This document shows, piece after piece, positions 1-11,120 of a stretch of 64,000 bases of DNA. The position numbers were made by a program, and so were the translations under genes. This stretch comes from Neocallimastix lanati (nom. inval.) (Eukaryota; Neocallimastigomycota; Neocallimastigomycetes; Neocallimastigales; Neocallimastigaceae), in contig JACVTC010000194.1 in the NCBI GenBank assembly GCA_016946835.1, forward strand, positions 96,001 to 160,000, given 5' to 3'. The stretch's first letter is position 1. The number at the start of each line of letters is the position of its first letter. Below the pieces are notes generated by a model, which worked only from the letters and a program-made list of their open reading frames with translations, was not told the DNA's origin and searched no databases.

Positions 1-447
1 TATTAATAGATTAATTAATGATTCTCCTGATTTATACAATTGTTTTTTCAATCTATCTATCATTTATTAATCAGATCTACACCCTTTTAAATATTTTTTA
101 GTTTCAGAATCTAAGCTTCCTGTGATTATTGTTTGAACTGCATTATCATATTTTATTTGTATTCTGATCATGTCATCATAGATGAATTTTTTTTCTATAT
201 ATTTATCATAGTCATGTGCGATTAGATGACATTTTAATTCAATAAACTAATCTTCAAAATTTGATGTATTTAATTTAAAATCTTTATAAATAAATATGGA
301 TTTAATTAAAAAATCTCTAGAGTTATAATTCGTTAATAAAATTTCCTTTTGATGAACATTGCCATCATCTTTATTTGTTTCATCATTTTTACTCATAGAG
401 GAGATGGATGAATAAGTGAACTTATATGGGGTTTCTTTTCTTCCCAT
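1..447 (-). pseudogene. Ty1/copia-type retrotransposon gag remnant (partial)
   Basis: Reading the - strand from an ATG at 447 gives 66 codons ending in TSNFED, then a TAG at 247-249. The same frame continues beyond the stop as FIELKCHLIAHDYDKYIEKK, and further on DNAVQTIITGSLD. This resembles copia-type gag (UBN2-like), where a conserved Trp follows 'NFxx'; the TAG stands where TGG would be expected. More stops follow at about 75-80, and the fragment runs off the window start. No gag zinc knuckle, integrase or LTR is visible. I infer a dead, partial copia-like element; the family call rests only on the pattern seen. Confidence 0.55.
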
Positions 448-744
448 GATTTTAAATTAAATAAGGATATATAATAAAATAAAATTAATTTTTTTTTTTT
501 TTTTTTTTTTAATGTTTTTCATTTATTTTAAAAATTTACTTTTAATTATTTTATACATTAATAAAATAAAGATACTCTATTTTAGTCAAGTTTATTATTT
601 TTCATTTTTATTTATATATATTAAAATAATAATTATTAAAAGTATTATAATTTTTTAATTCTAAATTATTATTAATAAAATAAAATTAATATTTTTATAT
701 TTAATATTTCATATTTAACTTATTTTTTATTAAAGCAATTAAAA

Positions 745-925
745 TAGCGGGTTAGAATTTGTAATACCTTGTTATAGGCTTCTGGAGCTAGCTTCTCAGC
801 AGTCTTATGGTCATAATAACCATGGAAACAAGCAATATTTCTGTAAGAATTTTCATAAGATTTACCAAATGTCTTAATTCAATAAAAAGCATAAATATAT
901 GATAGGTTTCAGTTATAAATCATTT
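745..925 (-). pseudogene. Decayed GH6 cellulase 3' end
   Basis: The + strand reads GCGGGTTAGAATTTGTAATA, then CTTCTGGAGCTAGCTTCT and GGTCATAATAACCATGG. These line up base for base with the 3' end of the live GH6 genes (compare 1983-2160), with a deletion of about 17 bases. Further on, the segment for the GH6 sequence WIKPLGE and the following residues is still recognisable around 875-905. The reading frame is destroyed. It is the relic of an eighth cellulase copy just downstream of gene 1, and a LINE scrap abuts it. Confidence 0.75.
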
Positions 926-927
926 GA

Positions 928-1066
928 AAAGGGTACACCTTAGTAGGTATAGTAATTCATTTTAGGCAACTCTTGTCTTGAAAGATAAGAAGTAGAATCT
1001 TTTTTATTAAGAAATTTGGAAACTTCTCCATTGTACTATTAAACTTTCGCATTTATTATTAAAAAG
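928..1066 (-). mobile_element. LINE reverse transcriptase fragment
   Basis: The stretch GTACACCTTAGTAGGTATAG, and the text after it around TAGGCAACTCTTGTCTTGAAAG, match the LINE relic at about 26447-26585 with many substitutions. The fragment corresponds to the region just after the RT catalytic motif on the - strand. It is only about 140 bp, has no open frame, and directly abuts the GH6 relic at 745-925. Confidence 0.6.
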
Positions 1067-1978
1067 AGAGATGTCACAATAGTTATTACAATCTGGATCT
1101 CTCTTTTTATGTATAGATATTATTAATACATTTAAAAATAACATATATCAAAAAAGTAATAATAATAAAAAAATAAAAATAAAAATATAAAAATACTTTC
1201 ATTTATTTTTAACTATTATTATATTTATTCTTTTAAATTTTTTAATTTTTTATTTTTTAATTTAAATTCATTATAATATTTAATATAGTCAATATACAAT
1301 ATAAAATTGAATTTAACCTTAACATAATTTTAAAATATTTTTGAAACTTTAAATAAATTATATAAAATAATTCAATAATTCTAACCATTTGATTATAAAA
1401 ATAATAAATAGCTATAATATCATAATTTTATAAATGAAATAATAAATGGAATAATATGAATAATATAAAATTAACCAGCCAACTAACCAATTGAAACAAA
1501 CAAAATAAAAGCGTTATTAATTCAATTCTTTATTACCGTGAATATGTAATATAATATTTTTTTAATATGAAATGAAATATTTAAAATTTTTAAATCAATA
1601 ACATATTAACGTATGCCAGAATTTCAATAATACAAAAGTTAAAAGTATTAATAATTTTAAAAATATATAATTCTATATATAGTCTATATCTAAATTTCAA
1701 TTAAATATATTAAATATAATTGTTTTATAACAACATTGTTAATTTAAACATAGAAAATACACAATAAAAAAAACTAATAATCAAAAATATGTTTAATTTA
1801 TTATTAATTTTCATCTAACTTTATTAATTTTCATTGTTAATTAATAATTTTATATTAAAAACAACTATTTAGAATTTTAATAATATTATCTTCAATATTT
1901 TTAATTAATTTTTTTATTATTCTAAAACTATTAGTTAAATTTTTATTTAGATTTTTACTTTAAATTTATTCATACTTC
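1067..1978. other. A/T-rich spacer
   Basis: About 900 bp of A/T-rich DNA downstream of GH6 gene 1. I see no reading frame, RNA gene or organised repeat. The part next to 1978 should include the 3' untranslated region of gene 1. Confidence 0.6.
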
Positions 1979-3457
1979 TTAAAGTGGTGGGTTAGCATTC
2001 TTAATACCTTGTTCAAAGTGCTTTTGGAACCATTGACCGGCTTCTGGAGCTGGCTTCATAGCGGTTTCGTGACCACAGTAACCATCATAACGAACAGCAG
2101 ATTCATCAGAAGTACCATCAGATTCACCAAGTGGCTTAATCCAGTAGAAAGCATCAAGGTAATCCATACCAGAAACTGGACTGGCTTGTGGTCTGGCACC
2201 AACACCAACACCAGTTTGGTTACACCATTCTCCTGGGTGCTTACGGTCAACCTTCTTACCGTTACGAGAAGTATCACAGACAAAGTAAACGGATTCAATA
2301 CCGGCAGACTTGAAGTCCTTGTGCATAGCTTCAAGATATCTCTTTTCATCTGGACATGGGTTCCATTCGGTTTCTGGTCCACGAGAAAGAGTTGGATCTT
2401 CCCATGGAGTGTAGTTAGCAACATTATCAGTGAAACCACGAACCTTACCTGGAGCACCAGAGCTGATAACCTTAGCATAAACCTTACCAGCCTTTTCACG
2501 ATTATCATCCCAACCTAACCAGAAGGCGTGACCAATATCAAGATACATAGCAACATGTGGGAGAACACCAAACTTCTTAATTAAGTAGGCATGACCATCA
2601 AGATAGTACTTTTCAGAATCACGACATGCTGGAGTGGAATCAAGATTAGTAACTAAGTTAGCAAGTGAATCTGGTTCAACAATAAGAACAACTGGTTGAG
2701 ATTTGTAAGTCTTTAAGTGACCTTCAATGACATCAATGTATTCAGACTTGTAACGAGTTAAATCACCATCATTGGCAAGAAGTTCACCGTTAGAGGCAAG
2801 AGCGTGACAATCACGACCTGGTAAATCATAAACAACAAAAACGGTTAAAACCTTCTTACTTCCAGTTTGTTGAGCAAGAGCACCCTTTAAATTCTTTTCT
2901 AACCATTCATTCATATTCTTAATGGTATCTAACCAGATAGCGTTTGAGTAGGTCTTCATCTTTTCAGCCTTAGCAATAAGAGAAGAATCACTCATTTGAG
3001 CAATTGCGGCATCAACTTCAGCAGTATAGTATGGGTTAATGAAGAATTCAACACCAGAGAATGGATTACCATTGTGAGTGTATTGTTCACCTGGAGTAAC
3101 ATTAATATCTTCGTTACTACCACCAGTAGAACTACCAGCAGAATCTGATGAAATACCACACCAATCACCATTTTCAACACCCCACTTTCCTGAATCATCA
3201 GTGTAAGCAACTTGAGTTGTTGATTTACAACATGGATAACCTTGAGAAAGAGACCAACAAGTAGCTGAAGATGGAGATTCCTTTGGAATACCACACCAGT
3301 CACCATTTTCAACACCCCATTTACCATCATTATCAGTGTACCAAACTTCAGCACTGGAGGATGAACAACATGGATAACCTAAGCTGGAAGACCAACAGGC
3401 AGCAGAAGCCTTAACAGCGAGAGCAGCAATAGCAGTAATAGCAAGAGATGCCTTCAT
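1979..3457 (-). CDS. GH6 gene 1: dockerin-bearing cellulase (cellobiohydrolase/endoglucanase)
   Basis: This is a 492-residue secreted glycoside hydrolase family 6 cellulase. Residues 1-20 are a signal peptide, probably cut after ASA. Two fungal dockerins follow at 21-57 and 67-102, each with the pattern CW..S.GYPCC...[11 protein letters not shown], and should bind cohesins of a cellulosome scaffoldin. A short Ser/Gly linker (103-122) leads to the GH6 domain. It has the family signature YDLPGRDC (Asp216), the proton-donor motif IVEPDSL (Asp263), [11 protein letters not shown] and KPLGESDG (Asp447). The gene is intronless and uses G/C-richer codons (AAG, GGT, GCT) than the SCY1-like gene at 59835. 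The N-terminal half of its catalytic domain is closest to gene 7. Whether the product acts exo or endo cannot be told from sequence alone. Confidence 0.97.
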   Translation of the reverse strand: MKASLAITAIAALAVKASAACWSSSLGYPCCSSSSAEVWYTDNDGKWGVENGDWCGIPKESPSSATCWSLSQGYPCCKSTTQVAYTDDSGKWGVENGDWCGISSDSAGSSTGGSNEDINVTPGEQYTHNGNPFSGVEFFINPYYTAEVDAAIAQMSDSSLIAKAEKMKTYSNAIWLDTIKNMNEWLEKNLKGALAQQTGSKKVLTVFVVYDLPGRDCHALASNGELLANDGDLTRYKSEYIDVIEGHLKTYKSQPVVLIVEPDSLANLVTNLDSTPACRDSEKYYLDGHAYLIKKFGVLPHVAMYLDIGHAFWLGWDDNREKAGKVYAKVISSGAPGKVRGFTDNVANYTPWEDPTLSRGPETEWNPCPDEKRYLEAMHKDFKSAGIESVYFVCDTSRNGKKVDRKHPGEWCNQTGVGVGARPQASPVSGMDYLDAFYWIKPLGESDGTSDESAVRYDGYCGHETAMKPAPEAGQWFQKHFEQGIKNANPPL

Positions 3458-3561
3458 TTTGATAATTTTTTTTTTTTTAAATACAAATAAAAATAAAATT
3501 AAAGAAAATTTAATACCTTTTTATTTTGTTTTTTTGTTATTTTTCTATCTTTATTTATTTA

Positions 3562-3578
3562 TTTTCTACCAGAGAAAA
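3562..3578 (-). promoter_or_regulatory. Conserved 17-bp palindromic element, gene 1
   Basis: The + strand reads TTTTCTACCAGAGAAAA. The arms are TTTTCT and AGAAAA around a 5-base centre. It lies 104 bp before the gene 1 ATG and 67 bp after the TATA-like box. It is the only copy with A at the seventh base; the arms are intact. Matching sites precede all the other GH6 genes. Confidence 0.75.
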
Positions 3579-3645
3579 TTTATTATTAAATAATTTTTTA
3601 TTTAATAGTTTGAAATAAATATGGTAAAAAAAGAAAAAAGTTCTA

Positions 3646-3654
3646 CTTTTTATA
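3646..3654 (-). promoter_or_regulatory. TATA-like box, gene 1
   Basis: The - strand reads TATAAAAAG, about 190 bp before the ATG. An equivalent TATAAAAG/TATAAAAAG box stands at a similar place before every GH6 gene. In such A/T-rich DNA the box alone is weak evidence; the repeated position is the support. Confidence 0.55.
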
Positions 3655-3659
3655 CTTTT

Positions 3660-3862
3660 CCAAAAAAAAAAATTATTAATTTCATAATATCAATAATTAT
3701 TTGAATATATTAAAATATAAAATATTAATAAAAATATATATATATAATATGAAAATAATTTATATTTATTTATTTTAAACTTAATTTTTAACAAAATAAA
3801 TAAATATTTCAAGGATTAATTTAATTTAACTATTGATTTAAATATAAATATATATTATATTA

Positions 3863-3893
<31 letters not shown>

Positions 3894-4295
3894 TAAATGT
3901 ATCATGGAATATTCATTATAAATTAAAATTATTAATTTAATATTTGTTACATTTGGTTTCACTTGAGTAAACACAGTAAAATTTTTTTTGGAATAACATT
4001 TATCATTAATTCTAATATTATATTGATATCGATTAACTGAACCGTTCCAAAACATAATTTTCATTTTTTATATCCTTTTATGAATAAAAGTATATTATAT
4101 AAATTAATTCTTAAAACATTAAACAATAGAATCAAAGATTATAATGTTATTTTTAATAAATTAATTATATTTAAACTTTTAATTTTATATTATATATTAA
4201 TCCAGTATACTTTTAAATATTTGAAAGTATTTAATTAATTAATTATTTATATCATAAATATATATTTAATTCAACATATATTAATTATTTTTTTT

Positions 4296-4331
<36 letters not shown>

Positions 4332-5934
4332 TATATATATTTATGATAAATTCAAAAATTCAAAAATTTATAGAAAAACTAATAATAATAATATTCAAAA
4401 AATTATTTTATAACCCAATAATCCAAAATTTTAATTAAAAAAAAAATAATGTTCTTATAATTTTTTCATTATTTTTTCATTAAACTTATGACTCATTGTT
4501 TTATTATATCAATAAAAGCTTCAAATAAAATTAAATTGAAATTTAATAAAGTAATAAAATAACAAAATAAAAATACAATAAATAAAAATTAAAAACCAAA
4601 GAATTTATATATTCATCATATGAAATATTAATATGCTTTCCATCTTTACAGAATAAGTATATAAAGAATAATGTTTAATTTTTATTTGTTATTTTAAAAA
4701 AAATATTTAATAAAATAAATATATAATATTAAAATTAATAACTAATAACCAACGAAGTTTAAAAATAAGTACAATAGTAAAATAAATATAATAGTCAATA
4801 TATATTTTATACTAAATAATATATTTAACAATAACAAAAATATAATTATATATATTTGTTATATATATAATTTAAAATATAATATAATAATTTCAATAAA
4901 AATATAAAAGAGCTGACGTTGATATAAATTTGAAAATTATAATATATATCAAAAATAATAAATAAATAAATAAATGAATAAATAAATAAATAAATAATAA
5001 TTAATAGTATTAATGATATATTAATTTTTTATTATTTTAAAATTTTTTTTTTTAAAAAATAAAAAAAAAATTAAAAATTTTATTAAATTTTTAAATTATA
5101 TAAATATCAATATATAAGGAAAATAGGGATTAATAATATATATATATAAATAATAAACAAATTAATATGAAATAAAACAAAGGAACAATATATCAAAATT
5201 TGGGATACAAATTGGAGTTAAATTTTAATTTTTATAATGAAATAAAATAATTTATAATTGTAAAAATCAACATTTTTCAAAATGTTTCATTAAAAATATT
5301 ATTTGATTTTTTTTTATTTTACTTATATTATAGATATTTAAAAAGTATCTTTCCATTGACTCATTTTTTCAAGTTAAAATTTCAATATTTTGCATATAAA
5401 ATGAGTAATATGACTTTATATTTTATAAAAGAAGTACATGCTTAATTAAAAAATTAATATGAGTTAATTAAATCCTTATAATAAGTTTTAATATTGCCAA
5501 TCATTATTATATTATGTTACTTTAAAAGGAAATTTAAAATAATATCATAAACTCATTAATAATATTTATTTCAAGTTAATGATTTTACATGAGTAAATAA
5601 CTAAGAAGATATGAAAATTTTTAATAAATAATTCTATTAATTGATTAAATTATTAATATGTATAACATATAATATTTAACAATAACACAGAATTTAATAA
5701 GCTTTTTTTCTTAATTCTAAATAACCATGTTAAAATTTCAAAAATAAACATAAAAAAAAGAAATTTTATTTAAAAAATATATTTATATTTATTAAACTTA
5801 ATGAGACATTATTTTATTAATATATATTATTTACCAATATTAACTCTAATAATTATATAATATTTTAAATAATATAGAATTTAATTAATAAAAAAGGGAC
5901 CAATTATTTTCAGTATTAAATTAAGTTTTAAAAA

Positions 5935-5967
<33 letters not shown>

Positions 5968-6766
5968 TTTTGATTATATAAATTGAATAAAATATTTAAA
6001 TTATCAAGAAAAAAAAAGTATATAAATAAAAAAAAAGCTTATTTAATAGGAAAAAATATAATATTTATAATTTTTTTTAAAAACAATATTAAATAAAATG
6101 AAACAAATATGTTCAAATAAGATAAAATATTATATTAGTATTTTACTAATATATTGTTTTATTTTATTTTATTTATTTATTTTATTGTAATTGATTAAAT
6201 ACATTACCTTTATATATATATATATTTATTTATTTATTTATTTAAACTAAAAAATATTTTTTTTTGAATAGAAATTTATTGAAAGAGAAAAAAAATATAT
6301 ATTAGTATTTCATTTTACATTCCATTAATAGATTTAAGGAGATAATCCATTTAATTTTTTTGAAAAATGAAGTTGTATTTTAATAATATAGAAAGAAAGA
6401 AAGAAAGTAAAAAAGAAAGAAAGAAAAAATAAAAAATAAAAAATAAAAGAATAATAAAAGAATAAAAGGAAAAATGTAAAAATTCATAAGTTATAATTAA
6501 ATATATTTATTAATACTTTATTTATTATTTTTTTTTTTTTTAATACTTATTTCTATGATTTTTTAATAAAAATATTAAAAATAAATTTATATATATATAT
6601 TTTAATAGAAATAAAAGAAGAAAAAAAGTAATAATTATTGTTAATTTCATTTAATAAATTTTTTTCTAAGATAATTAAAAATAATAAATATATTTAATAA
6701 ATATTATTTATTAAATTTAAAATTAATACTAAAAGTTTTATATATACAAAAACAAAAACGAAACAG

Positions 6767-6805
<39 letters not shown>

Positions 6806-6877
6806 TAAAAGTAAATTATAATATTAATATCAGAATAAATTTTATAAAATAATTAATAACAATATTAATTAAAAAAA
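3660..6877. other. Long A/T-rich desert
   Basis: About 3.2 kb upstream of gene 1 with no supportable gene. It holds homopolymers (T runs at 3863-3892 and about 5938-5965, an A run at 6772-6803), TA-dinucleotide tracts at 4302-4325, AAAT/TTTA repeats at 4961-4998 and 6225-6244, and an AAAG-type stretch at 6391-6430. Confidence 0.6.
6241..6275. repeat. Dispersed motif next to a tetranucleotide tract, copy 1
   Basis: TTTAAACTAAAAAAT, a T run and GAATAGAAAT follow a TA/TTTA microsatellite here. The same string follows a TA/TTTG microsatellite at 9927-9959. A unique end joined to different tetranucleotide tails would suit an element that ends in variable simple repeats; this is inference from two copies. 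Confidence 0.4.
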
Positions 6878-7591
6878 ATGTCTTTATTCATTCATGAATA
6901 TCCATTAACTGTCAAAAAAAATAATTCTTTAGTTAAATTATCCATTTTTCTTTGATTAGGAAAATCTATTACTTCGTCATCCTTTGATATTATTCCCCTC
7001 GTTTTACCCTTACTACATTCTACTCCCGTAGATTCTTTTGAAAATCAAATTTCTAAGGCTTTTGATAGTTATGTATTTAATTCTGTTGATTTTCGTCCAA
7101 AAATTAACCTTAGAGATGACGAAAAGATTTATTATATTCATTCTGATTTACCAGGTATGTCCAAAAATCAAATTAAAATGGATTCTCAAATAATGATCGT
7201 ATTTTAACTATTTCTTGTGAAAGAAAAACTGTCATTGGTCATTTTAGAGATAATGAAAGTAATGAAAATGAAAAGAAGGATGTTAAAGAAAATTTCAATA
7301 ATAACACTAATATTAATACTAATACTAAATTTTATTGGTAATATTAATGCCAATGATAATAAATAAATTAAAACAGAAGAAAAAACTAAGCAAGAAACAA
7401 AACAAGAAAATAATAAGAAATATTCCAAAACAGAATGTACTTATAGTAAATTCGAAAGATCTTTTAGTATTCCAGAAAATGCAAATATGAATTCTATAAA
7501 GGCTACAATGGAGAATTTTGTATTAAAAATTATTCTAAGTAAGATTGAACCGTCAAAGAAAGAACAGACAAAATCTATTCATATTCAATAA
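6878..7591 (+). pseudogene. Small heat shock protein (Hsp20/alpha-crystallin) pseudogene
   Basis: From the ATG at 6878 the frame reads an N-terminal arm, then PKINLRDDEKIYYIHSDLPG, the start of an Hsp20 domain. After a one-base loss near 7188 the frame resumes as NDRILTISCERKT, then a charged Asn/Lys-rich insertion. The C-terminal half follows: TYSKFERSFSIPENANMN, KATMENFVLKI and a TAA at 7589-7591. Lesions are a TGA at codon 26, the frameshift near 7188, and a TAA at 7340-7342 inside the insertion followed by another shift. Order and spacing of the domain halves match Hsp20 proteins with a long internal loop. Introns covering all lesions are unlikely, because the stops lie within otherwise conserved exon-like text. 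Confidence 0.8.
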
Positions 7592-8109
7592 ATATTTTAG
7601 ATATTTATTATTTAAATGAATGTCTAAAAATATTAATTAAAATAACATTTAAAAATATTAATAATTCAAATATTAATGAACTATTATATAAAATTATCAA
7701 ATAATCTAATACTTATTTAATTATTTAATTATAAATAATATCTTTAACTATTATTAATAATCTTTTTATGTTATAGTATTAAACAAATTTTTATATGCAT
7801 TATATAAAAAAGATAATTAAATACATATTTTTAGAGGTTTTTTATTTAAAATATTACTCTACTTTAAAAAAAAAAAAAAAAAAATTCATATTTTGTCAAT
7901 AAACAACGGACATTAACAACATATATATATTTATTAATAATTAGTAACTATCAATTTTTATTGCATTACAAATATTAACATAATTAGATAATTGTATTAT
8001 ATATTAATTATAATAATTGAAAATAAAAATAAATAAATATAAAATATAAAAATGACTAGATAAGAAATTAAAAAAAAATTATATTTAAATGAATTAATGT
8101 TATACATAT

Positions 8110-8163
<54 letters not shown>

Positions 8164-8926
8164 AAAGAGTTTTATATTTAATTTTGAATTATTTATTAAT
8201 GAGTTTTATTTTATGATACAATATTATATATATATATATATATATCATACATAATTATTGCTGAAATAAATACTTGAATATTAATAAAAATAATTATATT
8301 ATTATTATTATTATTATTTTATAATTTTCATAATACGAAACTTTTAAAAATAAATTACATGATTATTACTTTATTATAATAAATATATATCGTAAATAAT
8401 AATAAATTTTATTATTATGTTTTACAATAAATGCATTTTGAGACTATTAAAAATTATACTTATTATAGTCATTATTTAATTTATTTATTCTTTATTGTAA
8501 TATTTTTTATTATTAATATTAAAAGCTTTTATAACTTTTATTATTTTTTAAAAAAAAAATATGAATTACATTGGAAAAATAAATACAATAAAATAATAAA
8601 ATAAAATTTAATATAATATATTTACTAATTATAAAAATTTTATTGTAATTTAATTAATGAAATCTCAAGTTTGTATAAAATAGAAATATATATAACTTCA
8701 ATTGAGTAGCTATTAAAGATTATTCATTTTAATATTCATTGAAAAATAGTCATAAAAAATTTTTAATAATAATAATATATTTAAAATTATGAATATATAA
8801 ATTATATAATATTTTAACTATTATACAGCTATTAAATAAATTTGGTAGCTTAAATATATTTTGACATTATTTTAATTTATATTTAAATTTAGAGTTTTAT
8901 ATTATTACTTTTTTTATTTTTTTTTA
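7592..8926. other. A/T-rich spacer
   Basis: No gene seen. It contains an A run of about 42 at 8117-8159, a TA tract at 8227-8244 and a short ATT tract at 8300-8320. Confidence 0.6.
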
Positions 8927-9014
8927 TTCAGTAATGCTTTTATAGGATAACTTGGATACTAAGAATAATTTTTTTTTTTTTTTTTGGTATCAAGCTTTCA
9001 TAAAAGGATTACTG

Positions 9015-9016
<2 letters not shown>
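8927..9016. repeat. Imperfect fold-back
   Basis: TTCAGTAATGCTTTTAT at the left pairs with ATAAAAGGATTACTGAA at the right, with one mismatch. The pairing continues inward imperfectly (GGATAC with GTATC) around a T-rich centre. Total length is about 90 bp and a long A run follows. It could be a miniature fold-back transposon; no target duplication was identified. Confidence 0.5.
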
Positions 9017-9057
<41 letters not shown>

Positions 9058-9318
9058 ATATAATAATATATAACACATGAATTTTAAATGATTAAAAAAT
9101 ATCAGTAGTTAATGCTTAAAATAAAATAAAAATTGAAAAATCAAATAAATTAATAACAAAGAGAAAAAAATAATGAAAAAAAAAAAAAAAGAAAGAAAGA
9201 AAAAAGAAATTTTTTTTATATAATTTAACAGGTTTAAGAATAAAATATATTTAAATTAAATAATGAAAATAATGTAGATATAAAATAATTATATATTTAA
9301 ATTAATATTTTATAAAAT

Positions 9319-9563
9319 ATCGTGATCCCTGAGATTGTGGCTGTAAGACCCAATTGTAAGATTATCGTACAATGACAAGCAGTAATTATACTTGGGTAAG
9401 AAGCGCCAATGCAGAGTAACTGTGAGGCAGTCCAGCAGGGACGGGACCACCTACTAAGTAGGAAGATAGATAAGGGCTCTAGTAATAAACCATTGTGTGT
9501 CTACGGATGTGCAGCTGGGGAGAAATCCTGCTACGGTCGTTAAAAAAAAAAAAAAAAAAAAAA
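9319..9563 (+). mobile_element. G+C-richer retroposon with poly(A) tail
   Basis: About 220 bp of complex, G+C-richer sequence, starting near CGTGATCCCTGAGATTGTGG, ends in a pure A tract at 9543-9563. It stands out sharply from its surroundings. TTATAAAAT occurs on both sides (9310-9318 and 9571-9579) and may be a target-site duplication, though seven bases separate the tail from the right copy and the string is A/T-rich. No open frame is present. It may be a SINE, the 3' end of a LINE, or a retroposed non-coding RNA; I do not recognise the RNA. Confidence 0.55.
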
Positions 9564-9770
9564 TATGTTATTATAAAATTTATTTGATAAGTTTAATAAT
9601 CTTAATTGCTTTATTCATTTCTCTTTTCATATCTCATTTATGATTTTGATTAGAAAATTAATTACTGAATAAAATTGAAAATAAAAAAAAAAAAATTAAA
9701 ACATTAATCATAACAATATTAAATAATATTAAATAAGTGTAATACCAGACTAAAAAACTTCCTTTTATTA

Positions 9771-9807
<37 letters not shown>

Positions 9808-9873
9808 GAATTAAGTTATCCTCAAAGTTATCTTTATTTAATTAATTTTACATAATAAAATTCTTCTTCTATT

Positions 9874-9904
<31 letters not shown>

Positions 9905-10077
9905 TGTTTGTTTGTTTGTTTGTTTGTTTAAACTAAAAAAATTTTTTTTGAATAGAAATAGTGAAAATTAGCAAAATTAACCAACAAAGCAAAATTATAT
10001 AAAGGTTAGAGTTAATCTTTAAAGCAAATTATAATTGATAGTGATGTAAATCCCAATACATAAGAGGTAGATATAGA
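9564..10077. other. A/T-rich spacer with TA and TTTG tracts
   Basis: No gene seen. TA tracts lie at about 9777-9804 and 9889-9902, and a TTTG tract at 9905-9927 is followed by the second copy of the dispersed motif (9927-9959). Confidence 0.6.
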
Positions 10078-10115
10078 ATACAAATAAAAACTTTAATTAA
10101 AGTTTTTATTTGTAT
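10078..10115. repeat. Perfect 38-bp palindrome
   Basis: The left half ATACAAATAAAAACTTTAA is followed without spacer by its exact reverse complement. A perfect palindrome this long is unusual even in A/T-rich DNA; it could be the joined ends of a transposon or a cruciform site. Confidence 0.85.
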
Positions 10116-10380
10116 ACAAAAATTAATTTATTATAAACACAAAAATATATTAAAAAAATTATGTTAATTGCAAATTGATAAACTATTGTAACTGTGACTA
10201 GTAAAAATAACACTAGAACATAGGAAATTAATAAATTCATAAAAATATGAAATTAATTGAGTATTATTAATAATTTATTATATTAAAAAACTTTTATTTT
10301 ATTACTAATATATATTAATTTTATAACATTTTATTATGTATATATATTTTTATATATTTTATAAAATATATATTTTCTAG

Positions 10381-10642
10381 TATGCTTTTTCTCGAAGTGC
10401 TTCTCCAGTTCCTAACTTCCCTTTGATGAGAGGCCAATATAACCTAACTCAATGAGATAAAATGTTCTAGCTCATTTGATAATTGCATATTAGTCAGAAA
10501 GGATGCTTTTGTAGAATTTATCAACATGTTTATATCACCATATGATTAGAATTTCCTCCTAAATATATTAAATGAAAATTCTTGTCCAATCCTCTCAGAC
10601 CCACAGTTATTATGCTTTTTTTCTAGAAAGAAAAAAAGCATA
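10381..10642. mobile_element. Possible short TIR element
   Basis: A 260-bp island of ordinary complexity begins TATGCTTTTTCT and ends AGAAAAAAAGCATA, so its ends are inverted repeats. TA lies at both outer edges, which could be a TA target duplication as in Tc1/mariner-type MITEs. A 14-bp inverted repeat with a 4-base loop (10611-10642) sits at the right end. No frame is open through it. The call rests on one copy. Confidence 0.35.
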
Positions 10643-10799
10643 TTAATATATTTTTTCTTATAAAATTTCATATAATAAAATATCTTAAAATTTAATTTTA
10701 TAGATATAACGTTTAAAATAAATCTTTTTTTTTATTAATTGAAGGTATTTGAACATCAATAAAAGAAATTTCATTTAAATGAAACTGAAATTAAAACAA

Positions 10800-11120
10800 A
10801 AGTTTTTATTGTTAAAGTGTTATTATTAGTCGTTATTGTTAAATTTTTAGTTCCTTCCTGGCTTCAACTATTTGGTTCCCCATATTATTCATTTTCAGAT
10901 ATAGAAAATGAGATACCGAAAATAATAATAAATCATTATTTATTGAACCATAAATTTAATAAGTTAATCAATTTAATTAATATTTTACTTTTGAAGTTGA
11001 TGATTCAATTACTGAAATGAGTGATTCTTTTATTTGTTATGGCGTTACTGCTGACAAAAAACCACATTTAAGACAGCTCTAGAAACCAGTTATTAGTTCC
11101 AGAAGTTAATTAAATAAAAT
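10800..11120 (+). pseudogene. Unrecognised coding-like remnant
   Basis: A 67-codon frame begins at 10817. About 110 bp further on, another frame reads VDDSITEMSDSFICYGVTAD, then KKPHLRQL and a stop near 11080. The text looks coding-like but I do not recognise a family. It may be a decayed host gene or transposon piece. Confidence 0.25.

Noticed and set aside
2009-2518. Long open frames on the + strand opposite GH6 gene 1 and equivalents (94-169 codons) opposite the other copies
   Set aside because: They are mirror frames of a codon-biased gene, recur in every copy because the genes are copies, and have no recognisable motif.
7204-7428. 74-codon hydrophobic - strand frame
   Set aside because: Antisense of the Hsp20 pseudogene.
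9319-9563. tRNA or 5S rRNA gene at the G+C-richer island
   Set aside because: No cloverleaf, A/B box pair or 5S-like text could be found, and the poly(A) tail points to a retroposed copy.
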